From: Earliella scabrosa
Lineage: Eukaryota; Basidiomycota; Agaricomycetes; Polyporales; Polyporaceae
Length of the DNA stretch: 64,000 nt
NCBI GenBank assembly: GCA_022605405.1
Contig: JABYQQ010000015.1
Coordinates: forward strand, 1 to 64,000
Direction of reading: 5' to 3'
Both the position numbers and the translations under genes were made by a program. Position 1 is the first letter of the stretch. The number at the start of each line of letters is the position of its first letter. The notes under the pieces were generated by a model. It was not told the origin of the DNA. It made no database searches and saw only the letters and a list, made by a program, of their open reading frames with translations. Shown one piece after another: positions 22,543-33,388 of this stretch.

Positions 22543-24588
22543 ATGTCTTCCACCGCTCCTCCCGCTCCTGCCCCGGTTGTGTCTGGGGCAAACAAAGCCT
22601 TCAATGACAAGGTGAGTATTGATCTGCGACGGTTGTCAGTGATGTGCTAACATGGTCATTAGGGCAAGCCCATGGAGGTGCGCCTGTCTAACATGGTCGC
22701 TGCAAAGGGTACGGGCGATATGATCCTGGTACTGTCGTCTATCTGGAGGGATGTTGACACAACGCGTGGATAGCCATAAGCGACGCGGTGCGGACATCAC
22801 TAGGCCCGAGGGGGATGGACAAGATGGTGCGTGAAGGCTTCGTCTGGTTCATCGGTACGATATTCATGTCCAACGCACCTCTCCACAGATCCAAACTTCC
22901 AAGGGCGAACTGATCATCACGAATGACGGCGCGACAATTTTGAAGAGCATACAGGCCCTGCATCCGGCTGCCAAGATGGTGTGTCCCATCCGAAACTTCA
23001 TTTGCATTCACTCAATGGCGATTAGCTTGTCGATCTCTCTGCTGCACAAGATGTGGAGGCCGGTGATGGCACGACGTCCGTAGTAGTCCTCGCCGGAAGC
23101 CTGCTGGGTGCTGCAGAGAAGATGTTGCAAAAGGGGATCCACCCCACCATCATCGCTGAATCGTTCCAGAAGGCATCAATCAAGGCGGTCGAATACCTGA
23201 CGGAGCTCTCTACTCCAATCAACCTTGAGGACAAGGCATCCCTTCTCCGTGCTGCAACCACTTCCCTCAACTCCAAAGTCAGTCTTCGATGAAAAGAACT
23301 GCGACGCTTGGCTTACAGTTCCTTCGTGCAGATCGTCTCGCAGTACTCCTCTACCCTTGCTCCCATTGCCGTTTCGGCGGTTACTCGTCTCGTGACACCT
23401 ACCTCCTCAAACGTCGACCTTCGAGACATTCGTGTCGTCAAGAAGGTCGGCGGCACGATCGAGGACACTGAGCTTGTCGACGGTGTGGTCCTCAACCAGA
23501 ATGTCGTCACCACCGTCGGTGGCCCAACACGGATAGAAAAGGCGAAGATCGGCATCATCCAATTCCAACTCAGTGCACCCAAACCCGACGTGAGCGGCCA
23601 ATCTCAGTCGGAAGCCATGCATGACTCTAATTTATATATAGATGGACAACACCGTCGTGATCAACGACTACCGGCAAATGGATAAGGTGATCAAGGAAGG
23701 GCGCCAATATCTCCTGAACATGTGTAAGAAGATCAAGAAGGCGAACTGCAATGTCCTCCTCATCCAGAAATCCATCCTCCGCGACGCTGTTGACGATATC
23801 TCGCTTACCTTCCTCAAGCGGCTCAACATTCTTGTTGTCAAGGACGTCGAGCGCGACGAGATCGAGTTCCTATCAAAGAGCCTAGGATGCAAACCTATAG
23901 CGGACATTGAGGCGTTCACGGAGGATAAGCTCGGCTACGCGGACCTCGTTGAGGAGACTACGCACGCTGGCGCGAAGGTCGTCAGGATCACAGGCGTAAA
24001 GAACCGGGGGCGTACTGTCAGCGTACTTGCGATGGGCAGCAACAGTCTTGTCCTCGAGGAGTGTGAGCGGAGTTTGCACGATGCGCTCTGTGTTGTCCGC
24101 TGTCTTGTGAAGAAGCGGTACGTCACCTTCGTCGGTGTGCACCATTATGACGTCTGACTATCTCGCATACAGGGCACTTATCGCTGGCGGCGGTGCCCCT
24201 GAAGTCCACGTATCACGCAAACTGTCACAACACGCGCATACGCTCAAGGGTATGGAGGCGTATTGTTTCCAGGCGTATGCAGATGCCTTAGAGGTTATCC
24301 CCACGACGCTCGCCGAAAATGCCGGTCTCAACCCCATCGCCATTGTCACCGAACTCCGCAATCGGCATGCGCTCGGGGAGAAGAACGCTGGTATCAACGT
24401 CCGAAAGGCAAGTTTTGCTGCGTAGTACAACCCTCGTCTTGTCACTGACGATGATGTAGGGTCTCATTTCAAACATTCTGGAGGAGGACGTCGTGCAACC
24501 GCTCCTTGTGTCGACGAGCGCCATCGAGCTGGCAACAGAGACTGTCTGCCTGCTGCTCAAGATCGACGACTATGTTCAGACGCGATAG
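22543..24588 (+). CDS. CCT4: T-complex chaperonin subunit delta (CCT4)
   Basis: Subunit of the cytosolic group II chaperonin TRiC/CCT, which folds actin, tubulin and WD proteins in an ATP-driven cycle. About eight exons; the first is 22543-22611. The sequence runs [30 protein letters not shown], the nucleotide-binding [50 protein letters not shown] and [21 protein letters not shown]. These match the delta subunit rather than other CCT paralogues. The C-terminus is [11 protein letters not shown]. Length is close to the usual 530 residues. It is convergent with the AP-4 epsilon gene, with only 75 bp between stop codons. Confidence 0.92.
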
Positions 24589-24663
24589 ATAGTAGTAGTC
24601 CAATCAAGTGTACAGTTATATCGCATTGCTTCTAACCTCTGGTGTCTCTAATGTTCGAGCAGT

Positions 24664-27600
24664 TCACCTGAGTGTCGCCTTGATGATGTTCCGTAACTCC
24701 TCGTCTTCACTTCGCACCCACCATAGACAACTGTCGTCGTCACTCTCCTTCAGCCGGATGGCCGCTAGCCCTGTCTTGGATGTGAGATCTTCAGTGTCTG
24801 GAGATATCACGATCTTCAGGTCGCCTGCGAGACAGTGAGTGCGTGGATATAGGTGCGCGATCCGGCATACATACCTTCAAACGGTGGCCTGTCGCGCTCC
24901 GTTACCCTCAAGCGACGCTGTAGACCCTGTAGTCTCCGGAGGACAGTGTCCATCGAGGATTCGCACCAGCCACGGGCGGCGCCAGACTGGAGAGAGTTCC
25001 AAGTAGTCTCGAAGTCTTGTTCTACGACACTGCTCAGAGTGCTAGCGATAGAAGGCGCGACGGGCTCAGACATGAAGGGAGAATCCAAGGCGATGAGGTC
25101 GGCAGGTGCCATCTACAGTCTTATATTCAGCGCACAATGGATCAACGTTGACGGGAAGGAGGACATACGGAGGGCTCTTCATCCAGTATCTGGACAATGG
25201 GTAGCGGGGACAATCCCGTTTGCCGCGGGGAGCTCTGCAACATCGCTAGCAGTCAACGACAGCGTGCATGGGTATACAAAAAGACTCACGCTTGGTATTG
25301 AACGCAAATCCGACGTTTGCGCTACGAGAGTCAGGTCGCCCGCGGTCACAGTTGCCGACAGATCCTGGTACGATCGAGTGCGAGAGCCGCCGTCGTCCGA
25401 GTGTCGGGAGCTTCCGCTGCTCATTCGTCTCAGCCTGGGCGTCGGTCTGGGAGGCTCGTATGCGGCATAGCGGAGCTTGTGGGGAACGGGCGAAGCCCTT
25501 GACGAAGATGGCTCGGGTGTTCGCGCCTTCAAGGGTGGAGAGCTCGGCATGATGACCGGTGAACGGGATGGGGCTCGTTGATCTGCACCATGCTTCTCCA
25601 GAGCAAAAACGAAATCTGGGAGCTGCGCCGGAGTAGATGATTGGTCAACGTTGATTGTGAACGAGACTGGCAACATACCGATGATGAGTGGGTGTTGGCA
25701 ATAATACGCCGCAGAGTCTCTCGCGACTGTGAAAGGGTAGTGAACTGGTCACAACGCTGGGTGAAGCGTATGGTTCGTCAAAGACTTAACCTGAATGGTG
25801 CATGGTGAGACTTACTCGTCGCATGTGCCGTCCGCTGTGAGCATGGAGTTCGTTGATTGTCTCAAGAACTTCTTGTGGCACCTCTTCGGACGCCGCCGAA
25901 ATCCGCAACATGGTGATCAGGCATGCATCTTGTACAGAGGCTACGCACAGAACGAGCGTTAGTTACGATGGTGGACATCCTGTAACACGTTCCTCACGAG
26001 AGTAAGAAGCGATTCTTGCGGCTATCCCTCTCAACAGCTCCACCGGGGATATCGGCGACAACTCGAGATATTCGCAGAAGAGCGCGGTAAGAATCACCAT
26101 CAACGAAGGCCCAACCTCGCTGTCCTTGTCAATTATGGCCGTGAATAGAACGCCGATACATGCGCTGCGCCAGCCAGCATCGGCTATGATGCAGACCCTA
26201 GGTCAGTGAGAACCATGCACACTCACCATACTACGTACCTGCATGTATGCGGACTAACATCTCCTCAACCGCCTCCTGGAGCACTATTCGCTTGTTCAGA
26301 GGACCATCTCCTTCGGCGGTTTTGAGCACGTGTCTGAGCTGATGCGCATATGCCTCTCCATTGTCTCCACATATGATATCTAGGATTTCGAGGAGCCGGG
26401 GTAGATTGTCGTCTGTTCCTTGCGTAGGTGTCGCTGGCAAATCGCCTTGTAGCGCCCGTGCATAATAAGACTCGACGATGCCTTGGTCGACATGCCATAG
26501 CGTTCGTAGGGTCTAAGCTCATCAGCATGAGATGACACTTTCGAGGGAGTATCGGAGAACCTGATACCTGTTTCCGTATCACTTTGTCTTCGCTCTCAAG
26601 GAGTTTCATGACGCGTTCGACCTCCCACTCTTCCAGTACTGGCGGTATGTCCGGACTAGTGCCCGCCCATAGTTTCGGGTCGACGGAGGATAGAGAAGTT
26701 ATGAAGAGGTACAAGCCATTAAGATCTTGCGACGTGAGAAGATGTCGAATTTCCTTGATGAACGACGTGCCGGTGCTTGTCTGAACCTCAGCGAGCACGC
26801 CAGTAGGAACAATGGCTATGGCACGGAAGCACTGCTGTATAATTGCTACACAGACGTGTGAGGTACAGCAAAATCAGATAGAACTCCTGGCGTACCGTAT
26901 GCAGGTGGACCATGGAGAGAGTAGTGACCAATGATTTCGATGAGAATTTTCAGGTCTTCAGCTGATGGTCTGCAATGCACTCAGTGAGCTGCTCCGTGAA
27001 GACAGGTAGGTGTGGGTACCCACGTCAGTTGCTCGAGAGTTTGGACGATCTTGACCAGTAGCCTACTGTCCGCAGGGGCAGGCCTTTGTTGCCATGCGGC
27101 GGCTAACAACTGGGATACGGCAGCATGGAACTTGTCGCTCGGGAGATGATCTCTCTACGGCCAGAAGGACGCTCAGCATGCACATGGTCAGCGATCGCTT
27201 CCAGGCTCACTTTCATGAGTGTATGGCCCAACGTCAACGCAGCGCTGACCACGAGAGGATCAGAGTCATTGAGGCGTTTCCGTGTTTTGTTCACGATATC
27301 TCTTAGTATCTCGGGTTCCAGATCGGACAACTTATGGAAGGCGAGTAGAGCGCGTCGTTTCACGTCGACACTGAAAGAATTATGCGTTTTCACTACGCCG
27401 ACGGAGCTACATGTTATGGATAGTACTGACGAGTGATGTGAGAGCAGGTCATGAAGGCGCGATTGTATGGCGGGTATCACATCCCTGGACGGGGACTGGA
27501 TCAACGTATCGAGCGCGAGGCATATGCGCGGAACGGAGGTGCTCTCTAGATCCTGCACGACGTCATGTAAGTAAATGGCGGAGGAGCATATGCGACGCAC

Positions 27601-28073
27601 CTTTCGAATCGAGTTTACAAGCATCAATTGCAACTCGTGCTCCGGAGGCATGACTTCGGCACAGAACAAGTACCCTGCACGGGTCTTGTAGCTTAACCCT
27701 GCCGGCGAACCATGACTTACCTACCCGTCCGCTTGTCCTGTATGGTCTGTCCAGCTTCGGCCAGGTTGATTGCATGAGGAAGGGCGAACTCAAGGTCCGC
27801 ATGCACACCGGGATTAACAGCCATAGAGCAGTAGAGCAACAAGACGAGGCACTCCTTGCATTGCTTCTACACCAACAATGAGCTGCATTGACGCTAGCTA
27901 CGCCCCTTAATACTAACCAGGGTCAACGTTGAGCGTGTGAGCTGGTTGCGAATCGACTGAACTTCGGCCAGTAGAATCTGGTCGGCGGCTTGGGGAGTCG
28001 CGGTCTCTATCTTGCGAACCAGGGCATAGTGGGCCCTGCTCATAGCCCCCGACGAGGAAAACGGAACGTCCAT
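24664..28073 (-). CDS. AP-4 complex epsilon adaptin
   Basis: Large adaptin-type subunit of a vesicle coat adaptor that sorts cargo at the trans-Golgi. The N-terminal HEAT/armadillo trunk begins LLAEVQSIRNQLTR, followed by KECLVLLLYCSMAVNPG, KRTGYLFCAEVMPPEHELQL, LVNSIRKDLES and KRRALLAFHKL, a layout typical of gamma/epsilon chains. Proline- and serine-rich hinge sequence follows (SRSPVIMPSSPPLKARTPEPS). The C-terminal ear ends with FETTWNSLQSGA, LRRLQGLQRRLRV and SCLWWVRSEDEEL, which align by eye with the end of animal AP-4 epsilon (LALWFRSS). That points to AP-4 rather than AP-1 gamma. Many short introns; middle exon borders were not all resolved. It is divergent from the Cdc16 gene. Confidence 0.7.
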
Positions 28074-28234
28074 GGTCTAGGGAAGCCTAGCACAGCGAAG
28101 AGGTCAAGAGCGAGCAGTCGCGCAGATGGGCATGACAGAGTCGTCGAGCAAAGAGCGGTTGTGGCTGAAGGTGAATAGCCGAGGAACCCAACTGCAGCGC
28201 GTCGCGAGCTCGTGCTTCTCCACCACCTCCCCTC

Positions 28235-29516
28235 ATGTCGACACCTTCCGACTCCTCTGCCGCCGCGACGGCGCATTCGTTCAACAAGATTCTCAACCAG
28301 TACAAGAGCGCGACGAAAGCGCGTTCCACGACCGAGATGGAGGAGGCAACGAAGAAGCTTCGGCGGTTGATCCTTGTGGACGGAATTCCGTCGACTGTGG
28401 TACGTTCCATGTATATTCAACAAGTCTGCTAGCTCAGCACCCACCCGCGTACAGGACCCGAACCTCCGTCCGAGAATATGGAAGATCCTCCTGCGGGTGC
28501 GGGAAGTATCCGCGGAGTCGTTTCTAGAGTATGTTGCCCGGGGGCCTTGCGAGGTCAGGGAGAAGATCAGGAATGATACCTTCAGGTGCGTGTTGCGTTC
28601 GCTGTGCTGAGGCCGCCACCGATATATCATACGATAGGACGTTGGCGACGGATCGAGGGTTCAAGGAGCGCGTCAGCGAAGACATGCTGGTTAGGCTGTT
28701 GGACGCGTTTGTCTGGCGAAATCATGGTGAGCACTGAATATCTGTCGCGTAACGTCCACCCACCGAAGCACGGTTCATTGACTCCTCGCAATCCCAGACC
28801 GAACAGAGAACGACCAACTTGGCTTTACGTACGTGCAAGGCATGAACGTACTCGCCGCGCCATTTCTCTACACGATGCCCTCCGAATTGGAGGCATTCTA
28901 CTGCTTCGCCAAATTTATCGAGGAGTCCTGCCCATTATACGTTCAGCCAACACTAGAAGGTGTACACTGTGGTTTGAAGGTGATATGGTCAGGTTGCGGT
29001 TGCATGACATGTACTGACTACTCTCAGCTCTTGGACCGATGTCTCAAGATCGTAGATCCGGAACTCTATGCTCATCTACGCTCGAAGAACCTTTCGGCGG
29101 AGATTTACGCATTTCCATGTATGTATGGACTCCTGTAGTGTCTATCCATGATGATACTGATCCGTTTCATTCGTAGCCGTGCTCACATTATGCGCATGCA
29201 CACCCCCACTTGACCAAGTGCTGCAGCTATGGGACTTCTTACTCGCGTTCGGCGTTCACTTGAACGTGCTCTGCGTGATCGCGCAGCTTCTCCTCATGCG
29301 CGACGAGGTCATGAACTCTTCGAGGTACGTCGCCCGTCCGGTGTCCCTCTATTCACAACTAAGCATCGTTCTTCGGCTAGCCCAATGCGACTACTACGCA
29401 CATTCCCTCCACTGGAGGCCCTCCCGGTCATCGGGATCGCAGTCACCTTGGTGCGCGACCTCCCCACGGACCTATACGACGAACTCGTCAAACACCCATA
29501 CGCTATGCGCGATTGA
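28235..29516 (+). CDS. cdc16: Cdc16/Bub2-type TBC GTPase-activating protein
   Basis: Two-component GAP subunit that restrains the mitotic exit/septation GTPase (Spg1/Tem1) together with Byr4/Bfa1. Seven exons; first 28235-28399, last ending at 29516. The TBC domain spans most of the protein: GIPSTVDPNLRPRIWKILLRV, FTYVQGMNVLAAPFLYTMPSELEAFYCF, VQPTLEGVHCGLKLLDRCLK, LYAHLRSKNLSAEIYAFPSVLTLCACTPPLDQVLQLWDFLL and VIAQLLLMRDEVM. This sequence is very close to what I recall of the fission yeast Cdc16. The canonical dual-finger arginine (IWKILLR region) and Gln (VQG) lie in the expected places. Start 28235 lies in a good context 161 bp from the divergent adaptin gene. Confidence 0.88.
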
Positions 29517-30253
29517 TTCGCGCCCCGTCTATCGCCTTGCTCCTCGACTGTCCCTTGCTTTCGATGACTGTGTCTAATGTAGCCGTAATTGTAGCTGTGT
29601 ATCGCAATCGAATCCTTGTCTGCGTCTCGTCGGTTGGGCTACTCAACATCATGATCTGACAAGCCTTCGCAGGTCTCCGCGTCGTTACGCCGCTCCTCCG
29701 TGCGAGCTATTATGCGCGAACCAGCGAATGATTTGGCTGAGGCCCAAGTAACACGAATGTGGGTTGCTTCTGCCGAGCCCTCCCTCGGTCCACTTCGAGC
29801 TCGGTTCAGTGCCGTTCTCATAAGCTGCATGGCGATGCTCGAGATGTGTCCTCGGCCTCCTGCCTGATGGTGCCAATTCTGGGAATGATGTCTATTGTCT
29901 GCATATACCAAGACAAAAGACATCATTCCGAGAGGTGGCACATCCTGGTGCTGTCCCCTGCTGGCTCTCCAGGTGGTGGGCTCATGCCCCTGCTTTATAG
30001 GCCCCAGGGCAGCCCATTGGGATGACCCCAAGGTCTGCAGGCTGCTTTCCTCATCCAGAGCACACTGATCCATCACATTACGAAATGAGACCTCTATCCC
30101 TGCACGGAGTTGAGGCTTCTCGGATATTCCCATGGTTCTAGGCTAGTGTGCCACCCCATATCCATGTTTATAGGCCGCCAGGCAGATGCAGCTGCCTCGG
30201 AAATCATCCCTCCTCCCCCGGTCACATCCTCCCTACTGAGCACAAAAAATCAT
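29517..30253. repeat. CpG-depleted repeat-like intergenic region
   Basis: From about 29870 to 30290 only about seven CpG dinucleotides occur, while neighbouring genes have several-fold more. TpG and CpA are correspondingly frequent (CTGCTGGCTCTCCAGGTGGTG). In basidiomycetes this pattern marks long-methylated repeats. No coding region was recognised. It holds a strong hairpin at 29870-29941, described separately. Confidence 0.45.
29870..29941. repeat. Hairpin / inverted repeat
   Basis: Left arm 29882-29900 and right arm 29911-29929 pair over 18 of 19 positions (12 bp, one A-A mismatch, 6 bp) around a 10-nt loop. Pairing extends outward with mismatches to GTGCCA at 29870 and TGGCAC ending at 29941. 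It could be the centre of a MITE-like element or a structured RNA. Confidence 0.6.
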
Positions 30254-30797
30254 ATGAGGTGCAGAACGACGCTGCCCCGCGAAGCCAGGGACCGTCGGAA
30301 CGGTCAGTATCCGAGCCCTGCTCCTGTCCGCCCCCAAGTAAGGTTTGATACTCACCTGTCACCTCCGGCAGAGCTGTATTCGGACGGGATCCTCCCTTCA
30401 GCGGAGCGCAAGCACAAGGTGTATAACGAGATCAAAGCTCTCCATGGGACAAAGGGATACTTGCTGAAGACCCACCAGAACTGGTGTTCTGCCAAGGAGC
30501 TCGAGCTTGGGCTCAGGCCTCGGAAGCGCCGCCTTACGCCGCCGCGTCCTGCGAATGCGGATGACATTCGAGGTAAGGATTAGATGCAAAACGATTTGTT
30601 CTACCCTTTTGACCCGTCCACGGTGACGCTTAGAGTTCGTTAAGGGCAAGCTTGATGAAGCCTTCGTTGCATGGGCCAAGGACGCACAAGTATCTTTGAA
30701 AGTCATCCAAGACGCGGTATTCGACATGGTCGTGCGTACCTTGCTATACTGCTGTACACAGCCAATGTCTCACGATTCTCCTTGATAGACATCGTGA
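30254..30797 (+). CDS. Unrecognised spliced gene
   Basis: Exons 30254-30572, 30634-30731 and 30789-30797 join in frame to 141 aa, ending FDMVTS. Introns start GTAAGG and GTGCGT and end TTAG and ATAG. The middle of the protein has KHKVYNEIKALHGTKGYLLKTHQNWCSAKELELG, which vaguely recalls a homeodomain-like helix with the W of helix 3; this is too weak to assign. A basic patch RPRKRR follows and could bind nucleic acid or act as a nuclear signal. The last helix is FVKGKLDEAFVAWAKDAQVS. It lies just downstream of a CpG-poor repeat, so an element-derived gene is possible. Confidence 0.4.
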
Positions 30798-30944
30798 TGA
30801 TACCGGACGTACCTCACCTCGAAGCCCAGTAGTTACTTCTTGGAAGACACCCATCGCTCGTCGCGCGCCCTGTCATTGAATACAATTAGGCAGTCGTCTA
30901 GGGTAGTTATACAATGTCCCGAATGCCCATTTTCGGGACAGGAT

Positions 30945-32541
30945 CTATGATTCGTGGTCAGTACGCCCCGGAAGTTGGTCGATATACGACGCAGTAAGGT
31001 CAAAAAATGTCCAAAGGAGTCCATGTGTCGTCACGCTCCGCAACGCGCTGACACCCAGGCCCTGGTAAAGCCGCGCAATGCCACGCAAGATGGGTTTGGG
31101 CGCGTTGGGGTCGGGTCCTACAGCACACGTCAAGCGCAAGTCAGTAGAAGGTTGAGAGCATGAAGACAGGTGACGGGAATTACCTCGAATGAGACGATGG
31201 AACGTCTCAAGGACGCCTCGGCGGCGTTCACCTGCCAGCGCGCGCTGCTGCACCTTCGTCTTCACGCTATGAAGACGGTCAGCAAAGTTCAACTGCACGC
31301 ACGAAGAGGTAATACATACACGTCAAGGGGGTAGATGAGTGCCCAAGATGTGACTCCGGCCAACGAGCCACAAAAGAAGGGAACGAGAGGAGCGGGGACT
31401 GGGAGCCAGGACGGGGTAGACCCTTGCTCGCCGAAATAGTCTCGCCCCATGATGTATCGGAAGCCGTCGTACTCGAAGAAGTACAACGCAGTTCCCATGG
31501 TGTCCCTGACTGTGAGCGCCATCAGTTGAGACCACACGACGACAGCATGACTAGCGTTCCTCACCAAAGTGGAGCTTGAAGCCTGTGTACAACCCTAACA
31601 GACCGCTGGTGCGGAATATGTCACGCACGGCCTCAAGGGTACTGGGGGCCTTCGCAAGGCGGACGCCTTTGCTAGCGGCGATGGAGTACTCCAGCTGTCG
31701 TCTGACCTGGTGAAGACATGCTAGGGTCAGACGCAGCTATTTGGCCGAAGCACAATTGTGCTTGCCTTGACAAGCTCGAACGCTGCGGGAAACACGCATA
31801 AGACACGCGCTGAATGTGAAGGGAGCATGGGGACGTACGTGCACTTCCAAACGAGATCAGGGAACCAGAGAGGGCACCACTGTCGTGGGACAGTGGGTGT
31901 CAGACTGGGGCGACGAAGTGAACGGTGACTCGAACCTGATGCCACCGACAGCGGAGATGTCGAAGATATGGTTACGTGACAACCAATGTCGGTCTCGGAA
32001 GTATTCCTTCGTCCGGGAGTAGATGGTGAAGGACGCCGCACCTGAAGGGCATGATGTGTGGGGACAGGCTCACGGTGGACGAGCAGAGCACACGTACGGA
32101 CGAATGAGATCGTCATCAGAGGTATCCATAGCCCTCGATAGAAGCCGACGATGCCCTCCTCCTGGTAGACTGTTAGGGCGAGTCGGGGAATGGAGACACG
32201 CTGCTTGGTCGTCTGCAGCCTCGACTTGATCGAGTCCAACTGCAAGAACACGTTGAATGGGGAAGAAGGTACGTGCAGTGGTAGTTGACTCACTGGATAC
32301 CCCGCGAATGTGGAAATATAGCTCGCCGAGAGGGCACAGACGACCGCTTTATTTCCTGCACACAAGACGGTCACTCCTCACGCGTCATCGAGGCAAGGTG
32401 GGCGTGAATGGGTACTTTTGAGAGACTCATTGATCGCAATCGAGTCAAACAAAGGATTTGACGGCCTGGACGATGGTGCGGATTGTGGTTCAATCGAGGG
32501 CGCGGGACGGGTCGGGAGAATTCGCACCTTTTCTCAGTCAT
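30945..32541 (-). CDS. Mitochondrial carrier (SLC25) family protein
   Basis: Inner mitochondrial membrane solute carrier of three repeats, each with PX(D/E)XX(K/R): YPLDSIKSRLQTT, APFELVKVRRQLE and YPLDVVKTKVQQ. Helical segments such as ISFVRAASFTIYS, VPFFCGSLAGVTSWALI and LYQGLGVSALRSVTTHGLLW lie in the expected order. The N-terminus was resolved through two short exons: ATG at 32541 (MTEK), then RPSNPLFDSIAINESLK, then NKAVVCALSASYISTFAGYP; this keeps frame through GTGCGA and GTACCC donors. The substrate is not known; middle-repeat residues resemble fungal carriers annotated only as carnitine/amino-acid-like. Neighbours give no pathway hint. Confidence 0.82.
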
Positions 32542-33388
32542 AGGACACTGTCACTGGCCGGGCAACAGTCCAGTTTCGTGCAGCTGCACGCGCGAGGCGG
32601 GATTGAGGCGATCCAAGGCGCAGACGAGTGGGGAGAGCGAGGATGGGTGATGGAAGACGGAAGAAGACAACGAGACTTGCGAAACGGAAGGAAGGCCGCT
32701 TGCAAGACCGGTCACAACGCCCTAAATACCCGGTGCGTCATAAGTACCAGCTCCGCTCCCTCGGGTACTATTCACGCGCTGGAATCATTCTATGTTCGAA
32801 TGTCCCATCGCTTTCAACTGCTCCATGGATAAACAACCAACACTTTCATCCGCGAAGACATGCACTGGCGCAACGACATAAAAAGTTTGCAAAAGGATCA
32901 GCCACACGCCGACTCGGACTGTCGGCGCTAGCTCCGAAACGCTTGGGTGCACGCGCGCGTCGCCTGCCAGCGTAATACGCGACAGCTTACAGGAGTAAGT
33001 AGACCATTTGGGGCTACGTCAAGAGCAAAGTAAGTACACGCGGCGCAGCGGAAGTATAAGCCAATAGCATCCCCGCAGAGACGCAACCCCACACTTCGCA
33101 AGAGCATGACCGGATTGCATGACCCTGTAGAATCCCTCGCAGATCCACCCCAATGCTTCTTTGAATTCGTTGATTCCGCCATAGCCGCACGAAACCGTCG
33201 TCTGAGCCCGGTCACAAGAGGTCACAGACTTCGGCGGACAGCGAGTTGTGATAGGTGCACCGTGCGGGCAGCACCGAAAGCTGCACACGTCGCATTAGTC
33301 GAGGTCGTGGATTGGTCTTGGAATCGGCAATATGCGTGTCGTGCGCTTCGTACTGCGGTACTCCGCTATCGCTTGCCTACACCTCCCC
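32542..33388. other. Intergenic
   Basis: About 850 bp between the carrier start and the 3' end of the RRN6-like gene. ORFs here are short and lie antisense to, or beyond, real genes. It must contain the carrier promoter; a C-rich stretch near 32600-32660 on the minus strand may be part of it. Nothing else was seen. Confidence 0.4.

Noticed and set aside
30361..30600. Homeodomain call for the unrecognised gene
   Set aside because: Only a W and a basic patch fit; helix spacing and the usual WFxNxR motif are missing.
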